From: an uncultured Eudoraea sp.
Lineage (GTDB): Bacteria > Bacteroidota > Bacteroidia > Flavobacteriales > Flavobacteriaceae
Length of the DNA stretch: 64,000 bases
Direction: 5' to 3'
NCBI RefSeq assembly: GCF_947490415.1
Contig: NZ_CANLGX010000004.1
Location: forward strand, 310,001-374,000
Part shown: one piece after another, positions 9,458 through 18,999 of the stretch
How positions within the stretch are numbered: the first letter of the stretch is position 1
How the letters are laid out: every line of letters begins with the position of its first letter
Notes under the pieces: model-generated
Databases searched by the model: none
The model's input: only the letters and a program-made list of their open reading frames with translations
What the model was told of the DNA's origin: nothing
Position numbers and translations under genes: made by a program

Positions 9458-12400
9458 ATGAGAATACGCTATAAATATTACCTGTTACTAACCCTATTAC
9501 TAACAATAGGATTTTCCCAAATTAATGCTCAAAACACTGTTGATACCAGGTTGATGAAAAGCCCTGCAATTAGTAAAAATAAAATCGCTTTTATTTATGC
9601 AGAAGATCTCTGGATTGCCGACAAAAATGGGGCTAACTCCAGACGCCTTACCATTGATGAAGGAGTAGAATCTAATCCAGTCTTTTCTCCGGACGGTTCA
9701 TCAATTGCTTTCAGTGCAGAGTACGATGGAAATACAGACGTATTTATTGTTCCTGCAAATGGCGGAGTTCCAAAAAGATTAACATGGCATCCCGGTTGGG
9801 ATCAGGTAAGGGATTTTACCCCTGATGGCAAAAGTGTGCTGTTTATTTCCGGTAGATCTACCTACACCAACAGACATGCCAAGCTCTATACCATAGCAAC
9901 AAAGGGCGGACAGGCTATAGAATTACCCATTCCTACTGCTTTTAGCGCATCCTATTCAGCAGACGGAAAATACATTGCTTACACCCCTTTATATGAAGTT
10001 TTTAACCAATGGAAAAATTACAGGGGAGGCACGCAGTCGAGAATTTGGATTTACAATACTGAGACCTATGAAGTTACGGAGGTCCCAAAACCTGCATCAG
10101 GAAGTAATGATACCAATCCTCAATGGATAGGAAATAAAGTATTTTTCAGAAGTGACCGAAATGGAGAATTTAATTTATATGCCTATGAATTGGATTCTAA
10201 AGTTGTCACCCAACATACAAATTATGACGATTTCCCTGTTCTAAGCCTGAATACAAATAACAATGAATTAATTTACGAGCAAGCCGGATATGTACATTTA
10301 TTTGATTCAAATTCTCTAACCAGCACAAAAATCACCATTCCAATTGCCACGGATTTGCTGGAATTAAGGCCTCGTTATGTTTCAGGAGACAGTTATATCC
10401 GCAGTGCTGGTATTTCACCTTCCGGTGCCAGGGCAATATTTGATTTCAGAGGGGAAGTTGTTACCGTACCTGCTGAAAAAGGTGATGTAGACAACATTAG
10501 TCAAACTCCTGGGATTCATGAAAAATACCCACAATGGTCCCCCGACGGTAAACAAATAGCTTATTTTTCTGACGCCTCGGGTGAATATAGCCTGCATCTT
10601 AAAACATTGGAAAATGGGACTATAAAAAAGCTTCCTATTTCCGGTTCTGGTTTTTACGCCTATTTACATTGGTCTCCGGATAGCAAGAAACTATGCTTCG
10701 TGGACAATGGCCGTAATTTATTCATGGCCGATACATCCAATGGGAAAATCACAAAAATTGGAACAGACAAGTTATACATTCCTGGGGTTTTCAGGGAACT
10801 TTTTGGATCATGGTCCCATGATTCAAAATGGGTGTCATACACCATTATTACTGAAACAAATTTTGAAAGGGCCTACGTATATTCTGTAGATCAGAATAAA
10901 TCCTTTGAACTTTCCGATGGCCTGTCAAACGTTAGTGAGCCAGTCTTTGATCCAAGTGGAAAATATATCTATATGCTTGCCTCTACAGATGCCGGTCCGG
11001 TTGTGAATTGGTTTGATCAGTCTAACCAGGATATGGAAATGACGAATTCCATCTATTTGGTAACGTTACAGAAAGAACTTATTTCTCCTTTGGCTAAAGA
11101 AAATGATGAAGAAGATGACGAGGACGATGAAAAATCTAAAGAAGATTCCACGGATAAAGATGACAAGAAGGAAAATAAAACGGTTGCTCCATTGAAAATT
11201 GATTGGGGTCAAATTTCTAATCGAATTATTGACCTGCCTGTTTCACCAGGAATGTATTCAGGCTTAAGTTGTTCCGAAGAGGGAAAATTGTTTTATCTAT
11301 CACGCAAGCCACATAGCAGTTACAGTGATCCTCAGTCCCTTAGAATGTATGATTTAAAAAAACGGGAAGACGAGGAAATTATGGAGGCAAATTGGTATTC
11401 TATTGCAGCTTCCGGTAAAAAAATGTTATACCTGAAAGAGAAAATCTGGGGAATCACAGAGGTAGGTAAAAAACCAGAAAACGGAGTAATAAATATAGGT
11501 GCCATCCAGGTTAAAATAGATCCCCGTCAAGAATGGTCCAATATATTTGATGAAGCCTGGCGTGTGAACAGGGATTATTTTTATGACCCTGGAATGCACG
11601 GGGCAGATTGGAATGCCATGAAAGAAAAATATAAAAGTTTTCTACCGGATGTAACTTGCAGAAGTGATCTCTACAGAGTTATGGAATGGATGTGCAGTGA
11701 ATTGGCAGTAGGACATCATAGGTTTGGCAGTCGGGGTGATCAAATGAATAACCCTGATAAAGTAGGTGGAGGACTGCTTGGAGCAGATTATGAAGTGGTT
11801 AACAACAGGTATCGCTTTTCGAAGATTTATGGAGGTCTTAACTGGACACCGGAGCTTCGTTCACCATTGACGGAACCTGGTGTGAACATTGTGGTCGGGG
11901 AATATTTAATAGCTGTAAATGGTAATGAGGTTACTGCAGATCAAAATCTCTATAGTTTCTTTGAAAACACTGAAAATAAAATAGTAGAGCTTACCGTTTC
12001 AGCCTCAGCAGATGGGTCTGGTTCTCGAAAAGTGAAGGTAGTCCCTGTAGAAAGTGAACGTTCCCTTAGAAACAGGGATTGGGTTGAAGAAAATATCAAA
12101 AAAGTAGACAAGGCTACAAACGGGCAGGTAGCATATGTGTATGTCCCGAATACAGCAGGGGCCGGACATGAATATTTTAAACGCTACTTCTTCCCACAGG
12201 CTAATAAAAAGGCAATAATTGTTGATGAACGCCATAATGGCGGCGGACAGTTGGCAGATTACTATATAGATATTCTGAAGAAACCATATCAGGCTTCCTG
12301 GAATTTCAGATATGGTAACAACCTCAAAGCTCCAAGTGCCTCAATACAAGGCCCTAAGGTTATGATTACGGATGAAACAGCTGGCTCCGGTGGAGATTAT

Positions 12401-12733
12401 CTTCCCTGGATGTTTAGAAAATTTAAACTGGGTACTATAATTGGAAAAACTACATGGGGCGGGCTTGTAGGTGTCTTAGGCTATCCTGAATTTATAGATG
12501 GTGGATCAGTTACTGCTCCAAATGTCGCCTTTTGGAATGAAGATGGTTACCGGGTGGAGAATGAAGGCGTTGCCCCGGATATTATGGTTGAACAATGGCC
12601 GAAAGAAGTTATTTCAGGGGGCGACCCTCAATTGGAAAAAGCCATTGAAGTTATCTTGGAGCAGCTCAAGAATAACCCCCCTGTAATTCCAAAGCAGCCG
12701 GAGTATCCTGTTCGGGTTAGAAAATCTAATTGA
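9458..12733 (+). CDS. Tricorn protease homologue (S41 family peptidase), secreted
   Basis: 1091 residues with signal peptide (LLLTLLLTIGFSQINA-Q). The N-terminal half carries repeated WD40-like beta-propeller units (SPDGSSIAF, TPDGKSVLF, SPDGKQIAY, SPDSKKLCF). The C-terminal half has the tricorn C1, PDZ and C2 order. A PDZ-like segment lies near 800-860 (GVNIVVGEYLIAVNG). His753/His754 in ELAVGHHRF and the nucleophile Ser977 in ETAGSGGDYLPW form the presumed active site. A strongly acidic low-complexity linker occupies about 545-574. Tricorn homologues degrade oligopeptides; a periplasmic role in peptide use fits the export signal. The gene is followed by a good terminator. Confidence 0.92.
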   Translation: MRIRYKYYLLLTLLLTIGFSQINAQNTVDTRLMKSPAISKNKIAFIYAEDLWIADKNGANSRRLTIDEGVESNPVFSPDGSSIAFSAEYDGNTDVFIVPANGGVPKRLTWHPGWDQVRDFTPDGKSVLFISGRSTYTNRHAKLYTIATKGGQAIELPIPTAFSASYSADGKYIAYTPLYEVFNQWKNYRGGTQSRIWIYNTETYEVTEVPKPASGSNDTNPQWIGNKVFFRSDRNGEFNLYAYELDSKVVTQHTNYDDFPVLSLNTNNNELIYEQAGYVHLFDSNSLTSTKITIPIATDLLELRPRYVSGDSYIRSAGISPSGARAIFDFRGEVVTVPAEKGDVDNISQTPGIHEKYPQWSPDGKQIAYFSDASGEYSLHLKTLENGTIKKLPISGSGFYAYLHWSPDSKKLCFVDNGRNLFMADTSNGKITKIGTDKLYIPGVFRELFGSWSHDSKWVSYTIITETNFERAYVYSVDQNKSFELSDGLSNVSEPVFDPSGKYIYMLASTDAGPVVNWFDQSNQDMEMTNSIYLVTLQKELISPLAKENDEEDDEDDEKSKEDSTDKDDKKENKTVAPLKIDWGQISNRIIDLPVSPGMYSGLSCSEEGKLFYLSRKPHSSYSDPQSLRMYDLKKREDEEIMEANWYSIAASGKKMLYLKEKIWGITEVGKKPENGVINIGAIQVKIDPRQEWSNIFDEAWRVNRDYFYDPGMHGADWNAMKEKYKSFLPDVTCRSDLYRVMEWMCSELAVGHHRFGSRGDQMNNPDKVGGGLLGADYEVVNNRYRFSKIYGGLNWTPELRSPLTEPGVNIVVGEYLIAVNGNEVTADQNLYSFFENTENKIVELTVSASADGSGSRKVKVVPVESERSLRNRDWVEENIKKVDKATNGQVAYVYVPNTAGAGHEYFKRYFFPQANKKAIIVDERHNGGGQLADYYIDILKKPYQASWNFRYGNNLKAPSASIQGPKVMITDETAGSGGDYLPWMFRKFKLGTIIGKTTWGGLVGVLGYPEFIDGGSVTAPNVAFWNEDGYRVENEGVAPDIMVEQWPKEVISGGDPQLEKAIEVILEQLKNNPPVIPKQPEYPVRVRKSN

Positions 12734-12745
12734 TAAATCTATAAA

Positions 12746-12783
12746 TGTGCGATGTACTTAAGTGACCATCGCACATTTTTTTT
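12746..12783 (+). terminator. Rho-independent terminator after the tricorn gene
   Basis: A perfect 9-bp stem TGTGCGATG (12746-12754) pairs with CATCGCACA (12767-12775) around a 12-nt loop and is followed by eight T (12776-12783). It lies 12 bp after the tricorn stop codon. Confidence 0.85.
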
Positions 12784-12872
12784 GACTCAGATTTATTGTT
12801 AAGCATTTAACTGCTATATTTAAAAGATCTATCAGCTAAGTGTTAACCAAAGACTACTGATTGGCAAAGAAT

Positions 12873-14270
12873 ATGATTTCAGCACTTGGAAAAATTTTCA
12901 CAGATCTTTTTATTAAGTACATGCCAAGTGCTTATGTTTTTGCTTTAGTCCTAACATTATTTACGGGTTGCCTGGCACTCATTTGGACTGATGCTTCATT
13001 AATCAACGTTCTTAGTGGATGGTATGATGGCTTTTGGTCCTTATTAGCCTTTGGAATGCAAATTATTTTGGTTATTGTAACTGCCCATAGCATAGCCCAA
13101 TCAGCTCCCGTTGAAAAAGGTATAAATTGGATAGCCCGTTTTATAAAAACCCCGGGGCAGGTCTATTTATTTGTTCTTATTTCTGGTGCGTTGATAGCCT
13201 TGATCAGTTTTGGAATGATTGTGATTGTGGCCATCTTAGCCAGGGAATTGGCGGTAAGAGTAAAGGGTTTAAACTATCCTTTTCTAATCGCCTGTGTTTA
13301 TTTTAGTTTGGGAAGCTGGGTTTCCGGTGCTTCCAGTTCAATTGCCCTATTACTAAATACCGAAAATAATTTTTTAATGGAAGCCGGAATTCTTTCAGAA
13401 CTGATACCTACTTCTTATACTTTGGGATCATCACTGAACATTATAATGATACTGCTCTTTGTTGTGGGAGGTCCACTATTATTTTATGTTTTAATTCCTA
13501 AAAATAATAACCAAAAGCAATTATCCGATCTCCTGGTTCTAGATGATCTGCCAAAAGAACCTTCTGTAAAAATGGAAGCCCAATCTTTCAAACTCCCTTT
13601 TCGCGCCGTCTCAGATATACTTAATAACAGTGCCCTTTTACAAATGACAATTGCAGCTTTTGGTTTCATTTATATAGGCCATCACTTTTATCTGAATGGG
13701 TTTGATCTGAATTTTAATATTATCATTTTTACGTTTCTGATCCTGGGCCTGTTTCTGCATAGAACCCCACTGCGTTATAGTATCTCTATGAAACGCTCCA
13801 GTAGAAACATTTCAGGTATACTCTTTCAGTATCCATTTTATGCCGGTATTATGGGAATAATGCTTTCAACCGGTCTGGGTGAAAAAATTGGTGAACTTCA
13901 GGTATCAATTGCCACCCTAACTAATTATCCTTTTTTGGCTTATGTTTCCGGGGGTCTGGTGAATTTCGCCATCCCATCGGCAGGTGGTGAATTTGCTGTA
14001 ATAGGACCTGGTATTATTAATGTAGTTAAAGAACTTGGGGCAGGGTTGAGTGAATCAGAAGTTACCGCCATGATTGCAAGAGCGTCAATGGGCATCGCCT
14101 ATGGAGAAAGCCTGAGTAATGCACTGCAGCCTTTCTATTTACTAATAATTTTTCCTGTAATGGCAAGCGGGACCAAATTGCAGGCAAGAGATATTATGGG
14201 GTATTTTGTAATTCCATTTATTTTGTTCTTTATCATTCAGTCGGCACTACTTATATGGATGCCACTATAA
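12873..14270 (+). CDS. Short-chain fatty acid transporter, AtoE family
   Basis: The frame opens at a TTG (12861), but the ATG at 12873 gives MISALGKIFTDLFIKYMPS, the usual N-terminus of this family, so I choose it; 465 residues. There are about 10-12 hydrophobic segments. Family signatures include PSAYVFALVLTLFTG, YFSLGSWVSGASSSIALLL and VNFAIPSAGGEFAVIGPGII. AtoE-type permeases take up short-chain fatty acids such as acetoacetate or butyrate across the inner membrane. No acetoacetate catabolic gene is adjacent, so the physiological substrate is not shown by context. Confidence 0.9.
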   Translation: MISALGKIFTDLFIKYMPSAYVFALVLTLFTGCLALIWTDASLINVLSGWYDGFWSLLAFGMQIILVIVTAHSIAQSAPVEKGINWIARFIKTPGQVYLFVLISGALIALISFGMIVIVAILARELAVRVKGLNYPFLIACVYFSLGSWVSGASSSIALLLNTENNFLMEAGILSELIPTSYTLGSSLNIIMILLFVVGGPLLFYVLIPKNNNQKQLSDLLVLDDLPKEPSVKMEAQSFKLPFRAVSDILNNSALLQMTIAAFGFIYIGHHFYLNGFDLNFNIIIFTFLILGLFLHRTPLRYSISMKRSSRNISGILFQYPFYAGIMGIMLSTGLGEKIGELQVSIATLTNYPFLAYVSGGLVNFAIPSAGGEFAVIGPGIINVVKELGAGLSESEVTAMIARASMGIAYGESLSNALQPFYLLIIFPVMASGTKLQARDIMGYFVIPFILFFIIQSALLIWMPL

Positions 14271-14403
14271 AAATAAGGTCCAAAAGACCATGTTGTCTTC
14301 AATAATTGTGGCGATTTCAAAAATTATCCTAAATACAACATCATTAAATTATTGAACAAAATTTCTTAAATTTAATTCTTCTCCATGATTTAAAAATTAA
14401 GCT

Positions 14404-15168
14404 ATGTGTTACGATATCAAGGCAAGTCTGGAAGCTCAGTTAAAACGGGCCAGGCATTATGGGAACGAGCAAGCCATTGAGGAGATCATTGAAAAACTGG
14501 TGCCCTTATCAGACCTGCCGCTTTATCATGTGTCAGGCTTTAATCACCCAAAATTATTTATGTATCCAGATCGTTCTCCATATGAACCAACTCTTGCAAC
14601 CTGGGGCCTGGTACCGTTTTGGGTAAAAGATAAGGCACAATTAAAAAAATTGTGGAACAATACACTCAACGCAAGAGGAGAAACCATTTTTGAGAAGCCC
14701 TCTTTTCGAAATTCAGCCAAAAATAAACGATGTATTATTTATGTAGACGGCTTTTATGAACATCACCATTATGCCGGCAAAACCTATCCATTTTATGTGA
14801 GCAGGAAGGATAATGTACCTATGCCACTGGCAGGGCTCTGGAGCGAATGGATGGATACAGAAACTGGGGAATTGATCAATACATTCTCTATTGTTACTAC
14901 GGTGGGCAATTCTATGATGTCCAAGATTCATAATAATCCAAAAGCAGCAGGACCCCGTATGCCTTTAATTTTACCAGATGAACTGGCAGACAAATGGCTT
15001 GAGCATATAGAAGACAATTTAGATAAAAAAACTATTCAGGAACTGATTCAATCATATCCTGAAGATGAACTTAAAGCTCATACTGTAAGCCGGTTAAGGG
15101 GAAAAGAATATCCGGGTAATGTTGAGGATATCACTAAAGAAGTAGCCTATGCCGAATTGGACTTTTAA
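14404..15168 (+). CDS. SOS response-associated peptidase (SRAP/HMCES-YedK family)
   Basis: 254 residues starting Met-Cys. Cys2, exposed after Met removal, forms the thiazolidine cross-link with abasic sites in single-stranded DNA. Other family residues are present: TLNARGET (Asn/Arg DNA contacts), the acidic residue in VDGFYEHHHYAG (usually GFYEW), and the His region HNNPKAAGPRMPLIL. The protein therefore probably protects abasic sites at replication forks. Its last 20 bases overlap the start of the modA-like gene, so it may be the first gene of the molybdate operon transcript. No LexA-like site was recognised upstream. Confidence 0.92.
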   Translation: MCYDIKASLEAQLKRARHYGNEQAIEEIIEKLVPLSDLPLYHVSGFNHPKLFMYPDRSPYEPTLATWGLVPFWVKDKAQLKKLWNNTLNARGETIFEKPSFRNSAKNKRCIIYVDGFYEHHHYAGKTYPFYVSRKDNVPMPLAGLWSEWMDTETGELINTFSIVTTVGNSMMSKIHNNPKAAGPRMPLILPDELADKWLEHIEDNLDKKTIQELIQSYPEDELKAHTVSRLRGKEYPGNVEDITKEVAYAELDF

Positions 15169-15919
15169 AGTAATAGGAATCATTTTAATAGCGCTTGTTT
15201 ATGGTTGCAATGGCACAAATAAAGAATCCTCGAAAGTTACCATCGCGGCCGCTGCAAATATGCAATATGCTTTAGGGCCCATTATTGAAAAATTCACAGA
15301 AAAGACCGGTATTAGTTGTGAATTGATCATGGGTTCTTCGGGTAAGCATACCGCTCAAATTATGGAAGGTGCCCCCTTTGATGTTTTTGTCTCGGCTGAC
15401 ATGAAATATCCTTCGGACCTCTATAACAAAGGGTTTACCACCGCGCCACCTGAGATCTATGCCTATGGAAAACTAGTACTCTGGACCATGGTCGACGGCT
15501 TGCCGGTATCGATAAAATCCTTGAATGATTCTGCTATTAACCATATTGCACTAGCAAATCCGAAAACAGCACCCTATGGACTAGCAGCTCTGGAAGTACT
15601 AAAAAAGCACGGGCTTTTGGATAGTCTTAAAGATAAATTGGTATATGGGGAAAGTGTTGGCCAAACCAATCAATTTATTTATTCTAAATCAGCCGAAATC
15701 GGATTTACAGCCCAAGCTGTGGTTCTTTCACCAGAAATGAAAGGGAAGGGTAATTGGGCTTTAATAAATGATTCTGACTATACCCCAATTTCGCAGGGTG
15801 CAGTGGTCATAAAACAATCTAAAAGAAATAATTTGCAGGCTGATAAATTTTATAAATTTCTTTTCTCCAATGAGGCCAAGATTATATTAAAAGATTTCGG
15901 ATATTCGGTAGATGAATAG
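15149..15919 (+). CDS. modA: Molybdate ABC transporter, substrate-binding lipoprotein ModA
   Basis: 256 residues. A lipobox LVYGC places the mature protein as a lipoprotein. The binding-protein fold starts with VTIAAAANMQYALGPIIEKF and FDVFVSADMKYP, and continues with the ModA motifs ALANPKTAPYGLAALEVL and GESVGQTNQFIYSKSAEIGF. It captures molybdate (possibly tungstate) in the periplasm and hands it to ModB. It overlaps the SRAP gene upstream by 20 bp and the Mop-like gene downstream by 8 bp, so translation is probably coupled through the operon. Confidence 0.93.
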   Translation: MPNWTFKVIGIILIALVYGCNGTNKESSKVTIAAAANMQYALGPIIEKFTEKTGISCELIMGSSGKHTAQIMEGAPFDVFVSADMKYPSDLYNKGFTTAPPEIYAYGKLVLWTMVDGLPVSIKSLNDSAINHIALANPKTAPYGLAALEVLKKHGLLDSLKDKLVYGESVGQTNQFIYSKSAEIGFTAQAVVLSPEMKGKGNWALINDSDYTPISQGAVVIKQSKRNNLQADKFYKFLFSNEAKIILKDFGYSVDE

Positions 15920-16313
15920 TTTAGAAGGCCATATTAAAGAAGTGCATGTAAACGGCAGTTTGTCGCTGGTTACTGTTGAGCTTTCTGATCAAATACTGTT
16001 TAAGGCCATCATCATAGAAACTCCGGAAACGGCTTCGTATTTAACAGCCGGTCATTTGGTTAAGGTTTTATTTAAGGAAACAGAAGTTATTATTGGTAAG
16101 GACGTAAAGCATTTAATAAGCATTCAAAACCAGCTTAGAGGTGTAATTAAGCATATTGAACGGGGTTTACTATTAAGTAATATCCTGATCAGTACACCAG
16201 CGGGCTACATAAGTTCCATTATTACTACTAATGCCGTAGATCAGCTTGGTTTAGAAGAAAAATTAACTGTAAGTGCTATGGTTAAAACGAATGAAATTAT
16301 GCTATCTGAATGA
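15912..16313 (+). CDS. Tandem Mop/TOBE-domain molybdate-binding protein (molbindin-like)
   Basis: 133 residues made of two Mop-like units: one begins LEGHIKEVHVNGSLSLVTVELSD and the other LRGVIKHIERGLLLSNILISTPAG. Both match the pattern of about 65-residue TOBE/Mop domains that bind molybdate oxyanion in oligomers. A stand-alone two-Mop protein can act as a cytosolic molybdate buffer. It lies between modA and modB and overlaps modB by 4 bp (ATGA), which fits a storage or handover role for the transporter cargo. Confidence 0.85.
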   Translation: MNSLEGHIKEVHVNGSLSLVTVELSDQILFKAIIIETPETASYLTAGHLVKVLFKETEVIIGKDVKHLISIQNQLRGVIKHIERGLLLSNILISTPAGYISSIITTNAVDQLGLEEKLTVSAMVKTNEIMLSE

Positions 16314-16984
16314 TGAATTGGGATCCTCTCTTTATTACCTTAAAACTAGCTGTTGTTACAACAGCAATATTATTGGTTATTTCAATACCAATGGCATATT
16401 GGTTGGTAAATACAAAATCCCGGTCTAAACCTTTTATAGAAACTCTTATTAGTATGCCTTTGGTATTACCCCCAACGGTACTGGGATTTTATTTCCTTGT
16501 TGCTTTCAGTCCGGGAAACGCATTTGGAAATTGGATAAATGAATGGCTTGGCCTTAAACTGGTATTCTCATTTGGTGGTCTTGTTCTAGCCTCTATAATC
16601 TATAGCCTGCCTTTTATGGTTCACCCCATTCAATCGGGCCTTAGCATCCTGCCACATTCCCTTACAGAAGCTTCTCAGGTAATGGGAAAATCAAAATGGA
16701 CCACATTATTCAAAGTCCTCTTGCCGAATTGTAAAACTTCCTTATTAACTGGTATTGTGCTGGCATTTGCGCATACCGTAGGTGAATTTGGGGTTGTTTT
16801 GATGATAGGAGGCAGTATTCCTGGCAAGACAAAAGTCGCTTCCATTGCCATTTATGATGAAGTAGAAGCGATGAACTATGGTGCGGCTAATTTCTATGCT
16901 ACAGTATTATTTATAATTACCTTTTGCGTCCTGCTAATGGTCTATTTGATAAATGGAGGGTATCTAAAGCGCTTTTGGAAATGA
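16310..16984 (+). CDS. modB: Molybdate ABC transporter permease ModB
   Basis: 224 residues with about five to six membrane helices. Family marks are the SMPLVLPPTVLGFYFLV loop and the EAA-type coupling motif EASQVMGKSKWTTLFKVLLPNCKTSLLTG. The segment AFAHTVGEFGVVLMIGGSIPGKT is the ModB/CysT signature. It forms the inner-membrane channel fed by ModA and energised by ModC. The start overlaps the Mop gene (ATGA) and its stop overlaps the modC ATG. A second ATG lies one codon downstream and cannot be excluded. Confidence 0.94.
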   Translation: MMNWDPLFITLKLAVVTTAILLVISIPMAYWLVNTKSRSKPFIETLISMPLVLPPTVLGFYFLVAFSPGNAFGNWINEWLGLKLVFSFGGLVLASIIYSLPFMVHPIQSGLSILPHSLTEASQVMGKSKWTTLFKVLLPNCKTSLLTGIVLAFAHTVGEFGVVLMIGGSIPGKTKVASIAIYDEVEAMNYGAANFYATVLFIITFCVLLMVYLINGGYLKRFWK

Positions 16985-17856
16985 TTAAAATTGATATTCA
17001 TAAAAAATTAAGCGCCTCTGATGGTACAATGAATCTTTGTATTCAATGCCAAATTGAGAAAGGTGAATTCGTAACACTATATGGTGAATCAGGTGCAGGC
17101 AAAACCTCTACCTTAAGAATCCTTGCCGGATTATTGAAGCCAGATAAGGGTGAAATAACATTGGATAACACAAGTTGGGTTGATACTAAAAATAAAATCT
17201 TTTTAGCTCCCCAAAATAGGAATATCGGATATGTATTTCAGGATTATGCATTATTTCCAAATATGACTGTCCTACAAAATCTGGAGTTCGCATCTAAAAA
17301 AGGACAGGATAAAAAAGTAATTACAGATCTTATAGAAATGATGGAACTTGGTGATCTGCATAATAGAAAACCACAAACACTTTCAGGAGGACAACAGCAA
17401 AGGGTGGCCCTGGCAAGAGCTCTTGTTTGTAAACCCGATATTCTCCTGTTAGATGAGCCACTTGCCGCTCTCGATTATAAAATTCGCCTGAAACTCCAGG
17501 ATTACATTACAAGAATTCATAATGAATATGGCCTGACCACTTTATTGGTGAGTCATGATATAGGTGAAATTATGAAACTGTCTGATAGGGTTTTTGTGCT
17601 TGAACACGGTAAAATTTCCAGAAAAGGGATTCCAAATGAGATCTTTTCTAACAAAAAAATCAGCGGTAAATTTAAATTTATAGGGGAAGTATTGAAGATA
17701 GAGCCCCAGGATGTTGTCATTGTTGTCTCTGTTCTTATTCAAAATAATGTAGTTAAAGTAATTGCTGATAAATCTGAAGTACAATCCCTGAATATTGGGG
17801 ATAAAGTAATGGTTGCTTCTAAAGCGTTCAATCCAATTCTCTATAAAATTGAATAA
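16981..17856 (+). CDS. modC: Molybdate ABC transporter ATP-binding protein ModC
   Basis: An open frame extends up to 16924, but the ATG at 16981 overlaps the modB stop in the same ATGA arrangement as the preceding pair, so I choose it (291 residues). Visible motifs are Walker A GESGAGKT, Q-loop VFQDYALFPNMTV, signature LSGGQQQRVALARAL, Walker B ILLLDEPLAALD and the switch His in LLVSHD. The C-terminus (about 220-290) contains a single TOBE-like extension. It powers molybdate import. The next gene starts 1 bp after its stop. Confidence 0.93.
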   Translation: MIKIDIHKKLSASDGTMNLCIQCQIEKGEFVTLYGESGAGKTSTLRILAGLLKPDKGEITLDNTSWVDTKNKIFLAPQNRNIGYVFQDYALFPNMTVLQNLEFASKKGQDKKVITDLIEMMELGDLHNRKPQTLSGGQQQRVALARALVCKPDILLLDEPLAALDYKIRLKLQDYITRIHNEYGLTTLLVSHDIGEIMKLSDRVFVLEHGKISRKGIPNEIFSNKKISGKFKFIGEVLKIEPQDVVIVVSVLIQNNVVKVIADKSEVQSLNIGDKVMVASKAFNPILYKIE

Positions 17857-17857
17857 T

Positions 17858-18439
17858 ATGAACTCTGATGGTAAACCGGCATTACTTCTTATCGATATTC
17901 AGAAAGGGTTGGATGATATTGACTACTATGGCGGCCATAGAAATAATCTTCAAGCTGAATCAAAAGCAAGAAAAATCCTCGACTTCTGGAGAAATCATAA
18001 GTTTCCCATTTTTCATATTAAACACAACTCAACCAATCCAAATTCCCCGCTTGCCAAGGGCCAGCCTGGGAACCAATTCAAGGATATTGTAGAGCCATTG
18101 GCGAACGAAAAAGTTATAGAGAAAGAGGTGAACAGCGCTTTTATTGGTACAGATTTAAAACAACAATTAGATAAACTGGAAATCAAAAAAGTAGTGATAG
18201 TTGGACTTACTACAGATCATTGCGTATCCAGTAGTACAAGAATGGCAGGGAATTTGGGATATGATACATTTTTAGTTGCAGACGCAACAGCTACTTTTGA
18301 TAAAGTAGGTGCCGACGGAACAAAATACAAAGCTGAAATGATTCATGAAGTTGAATTAGCCAGTTTACACAATGAATTTGCAATGGTAATTAATACGGAT
18401 GATTTATTCAATATTATTAAAGAAGCACACCAGACTTAG
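17858..18439 (+). CDS. Isochorismatase-like cysteine hydrolase
   Basis: The true start is the ATG at 17858 directly after the modC stop; 193 residues. The cysteine hydrolase fold has the catalytic Asp in LLIDIQKG and the nucleophile Cys in VGLTTDHCVSSSTRMAGNLGYDTFLVADATATFD; a cis-peptide region lies near VEKEVNSAF. Members hydrolyse isochorismate, nicotinamide, carbamoylsarcosine or related amides. Nothing in the sequence fixes the substrate. Its position as the last gene of the molybdate operon is notable but may only reflect transcription read-through. Confidence 0.88.
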   Translation: MNSDGKPALLLIDIQKGLDDIDYYGGHRNNLQAESKARKILDFWRNHKFPIFHIKHNSTNPNSPLAKGQPGNQFKDIVEPLANEKVIEKEVNSAFIGTDLKQQLDKLEIKKVVIVGLTTDHCVSSSTRMAGNLGYDTFLVADATATFDKVGADGTKYKAEMIHEVELASLHNEFAMVINTDDLFNIIKEAHQT

Positions 18440-18561
18440 TGTTTTTTTTTTAAATTCCGCAAGAATAATAGTTTATACCACTATTTAATACCTTTAATAA
18501 AAGAAACTTAAATTCCTTGATAACCAATACGAAATATTTAAATATTGCGTTAACGTTGCAT

Positions 18562-18999
18562 ATGAAAATAAAAACCGTGTTATTAGCTATCTTCCTTGCT
18601 TCCGGAACACTTTTTGCCCAGGATTGGCAGACCGATTTTGAGAGAGCCAAAGAAATGGCTAAATCTGGAAATAATCCGATAATTTTAGTTTTTCAAGGCT
18701 CAGATTGGTGTGCACCTTGCATAAAACTTGATCAGCAGATATGGAGCTCTGAAGAATTCAAAAATTATTCTTCAGACCATTTTGTTATGTTGCTGGCAGA
18801 TTTCCCGCGTAAAAAACAAAATATGCTCCCGGCCGAGCAGCAGAAAAAGAATGAGCAACTGGCGGAAACATATAATAGCAAGGGTTACTTTCCATTGGTT
18901 GTTGTCCTGGATAAAGATGGCAAGGTTTTGGGACAAACCGGTTATAAGAAAATATCAGTTAAAGAATATATCAGTCTTTTAGAATCTTTTTCCGGGTAA
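18562..18999 (+). CDS. Thioredoxin-fold periplasmic protein with WCAPC active site
   Basis: 145 residues from the ATG at 18562, which begins a clear signal peptide (IKTVLLAIFLASGTLFA-Q). The active site WCAPC has Cys50 and Cys53 (Thioredoxin_7/DUF953-like). The C-terminal half is GYFPLVVVLDKDGKVLGQTGYK, with the cis-Pro in YFPLV. It is a periplasmic thiol-disulfide protein. The stop codon is directly followed by the ApbE start, and DUF4266 and DUF3570 genes follow, so it belongs to that four-gene unit and probably keeps thiols in it reduced or oxidised. Confidence 0.9.
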   Translation: MKIKTVLLAIFLASGTLFAQDWQTDFERAKEMAKSGNNPIILVFQGSDWCAPCIKLDQQIWSSEEFKNYSSDHFVMLLADFPRKKQNMLPAEQQKKNEQLAETYNSKGYFPLVVVLDKDGKVLGQTGYKKISVKEYISLLESFSG

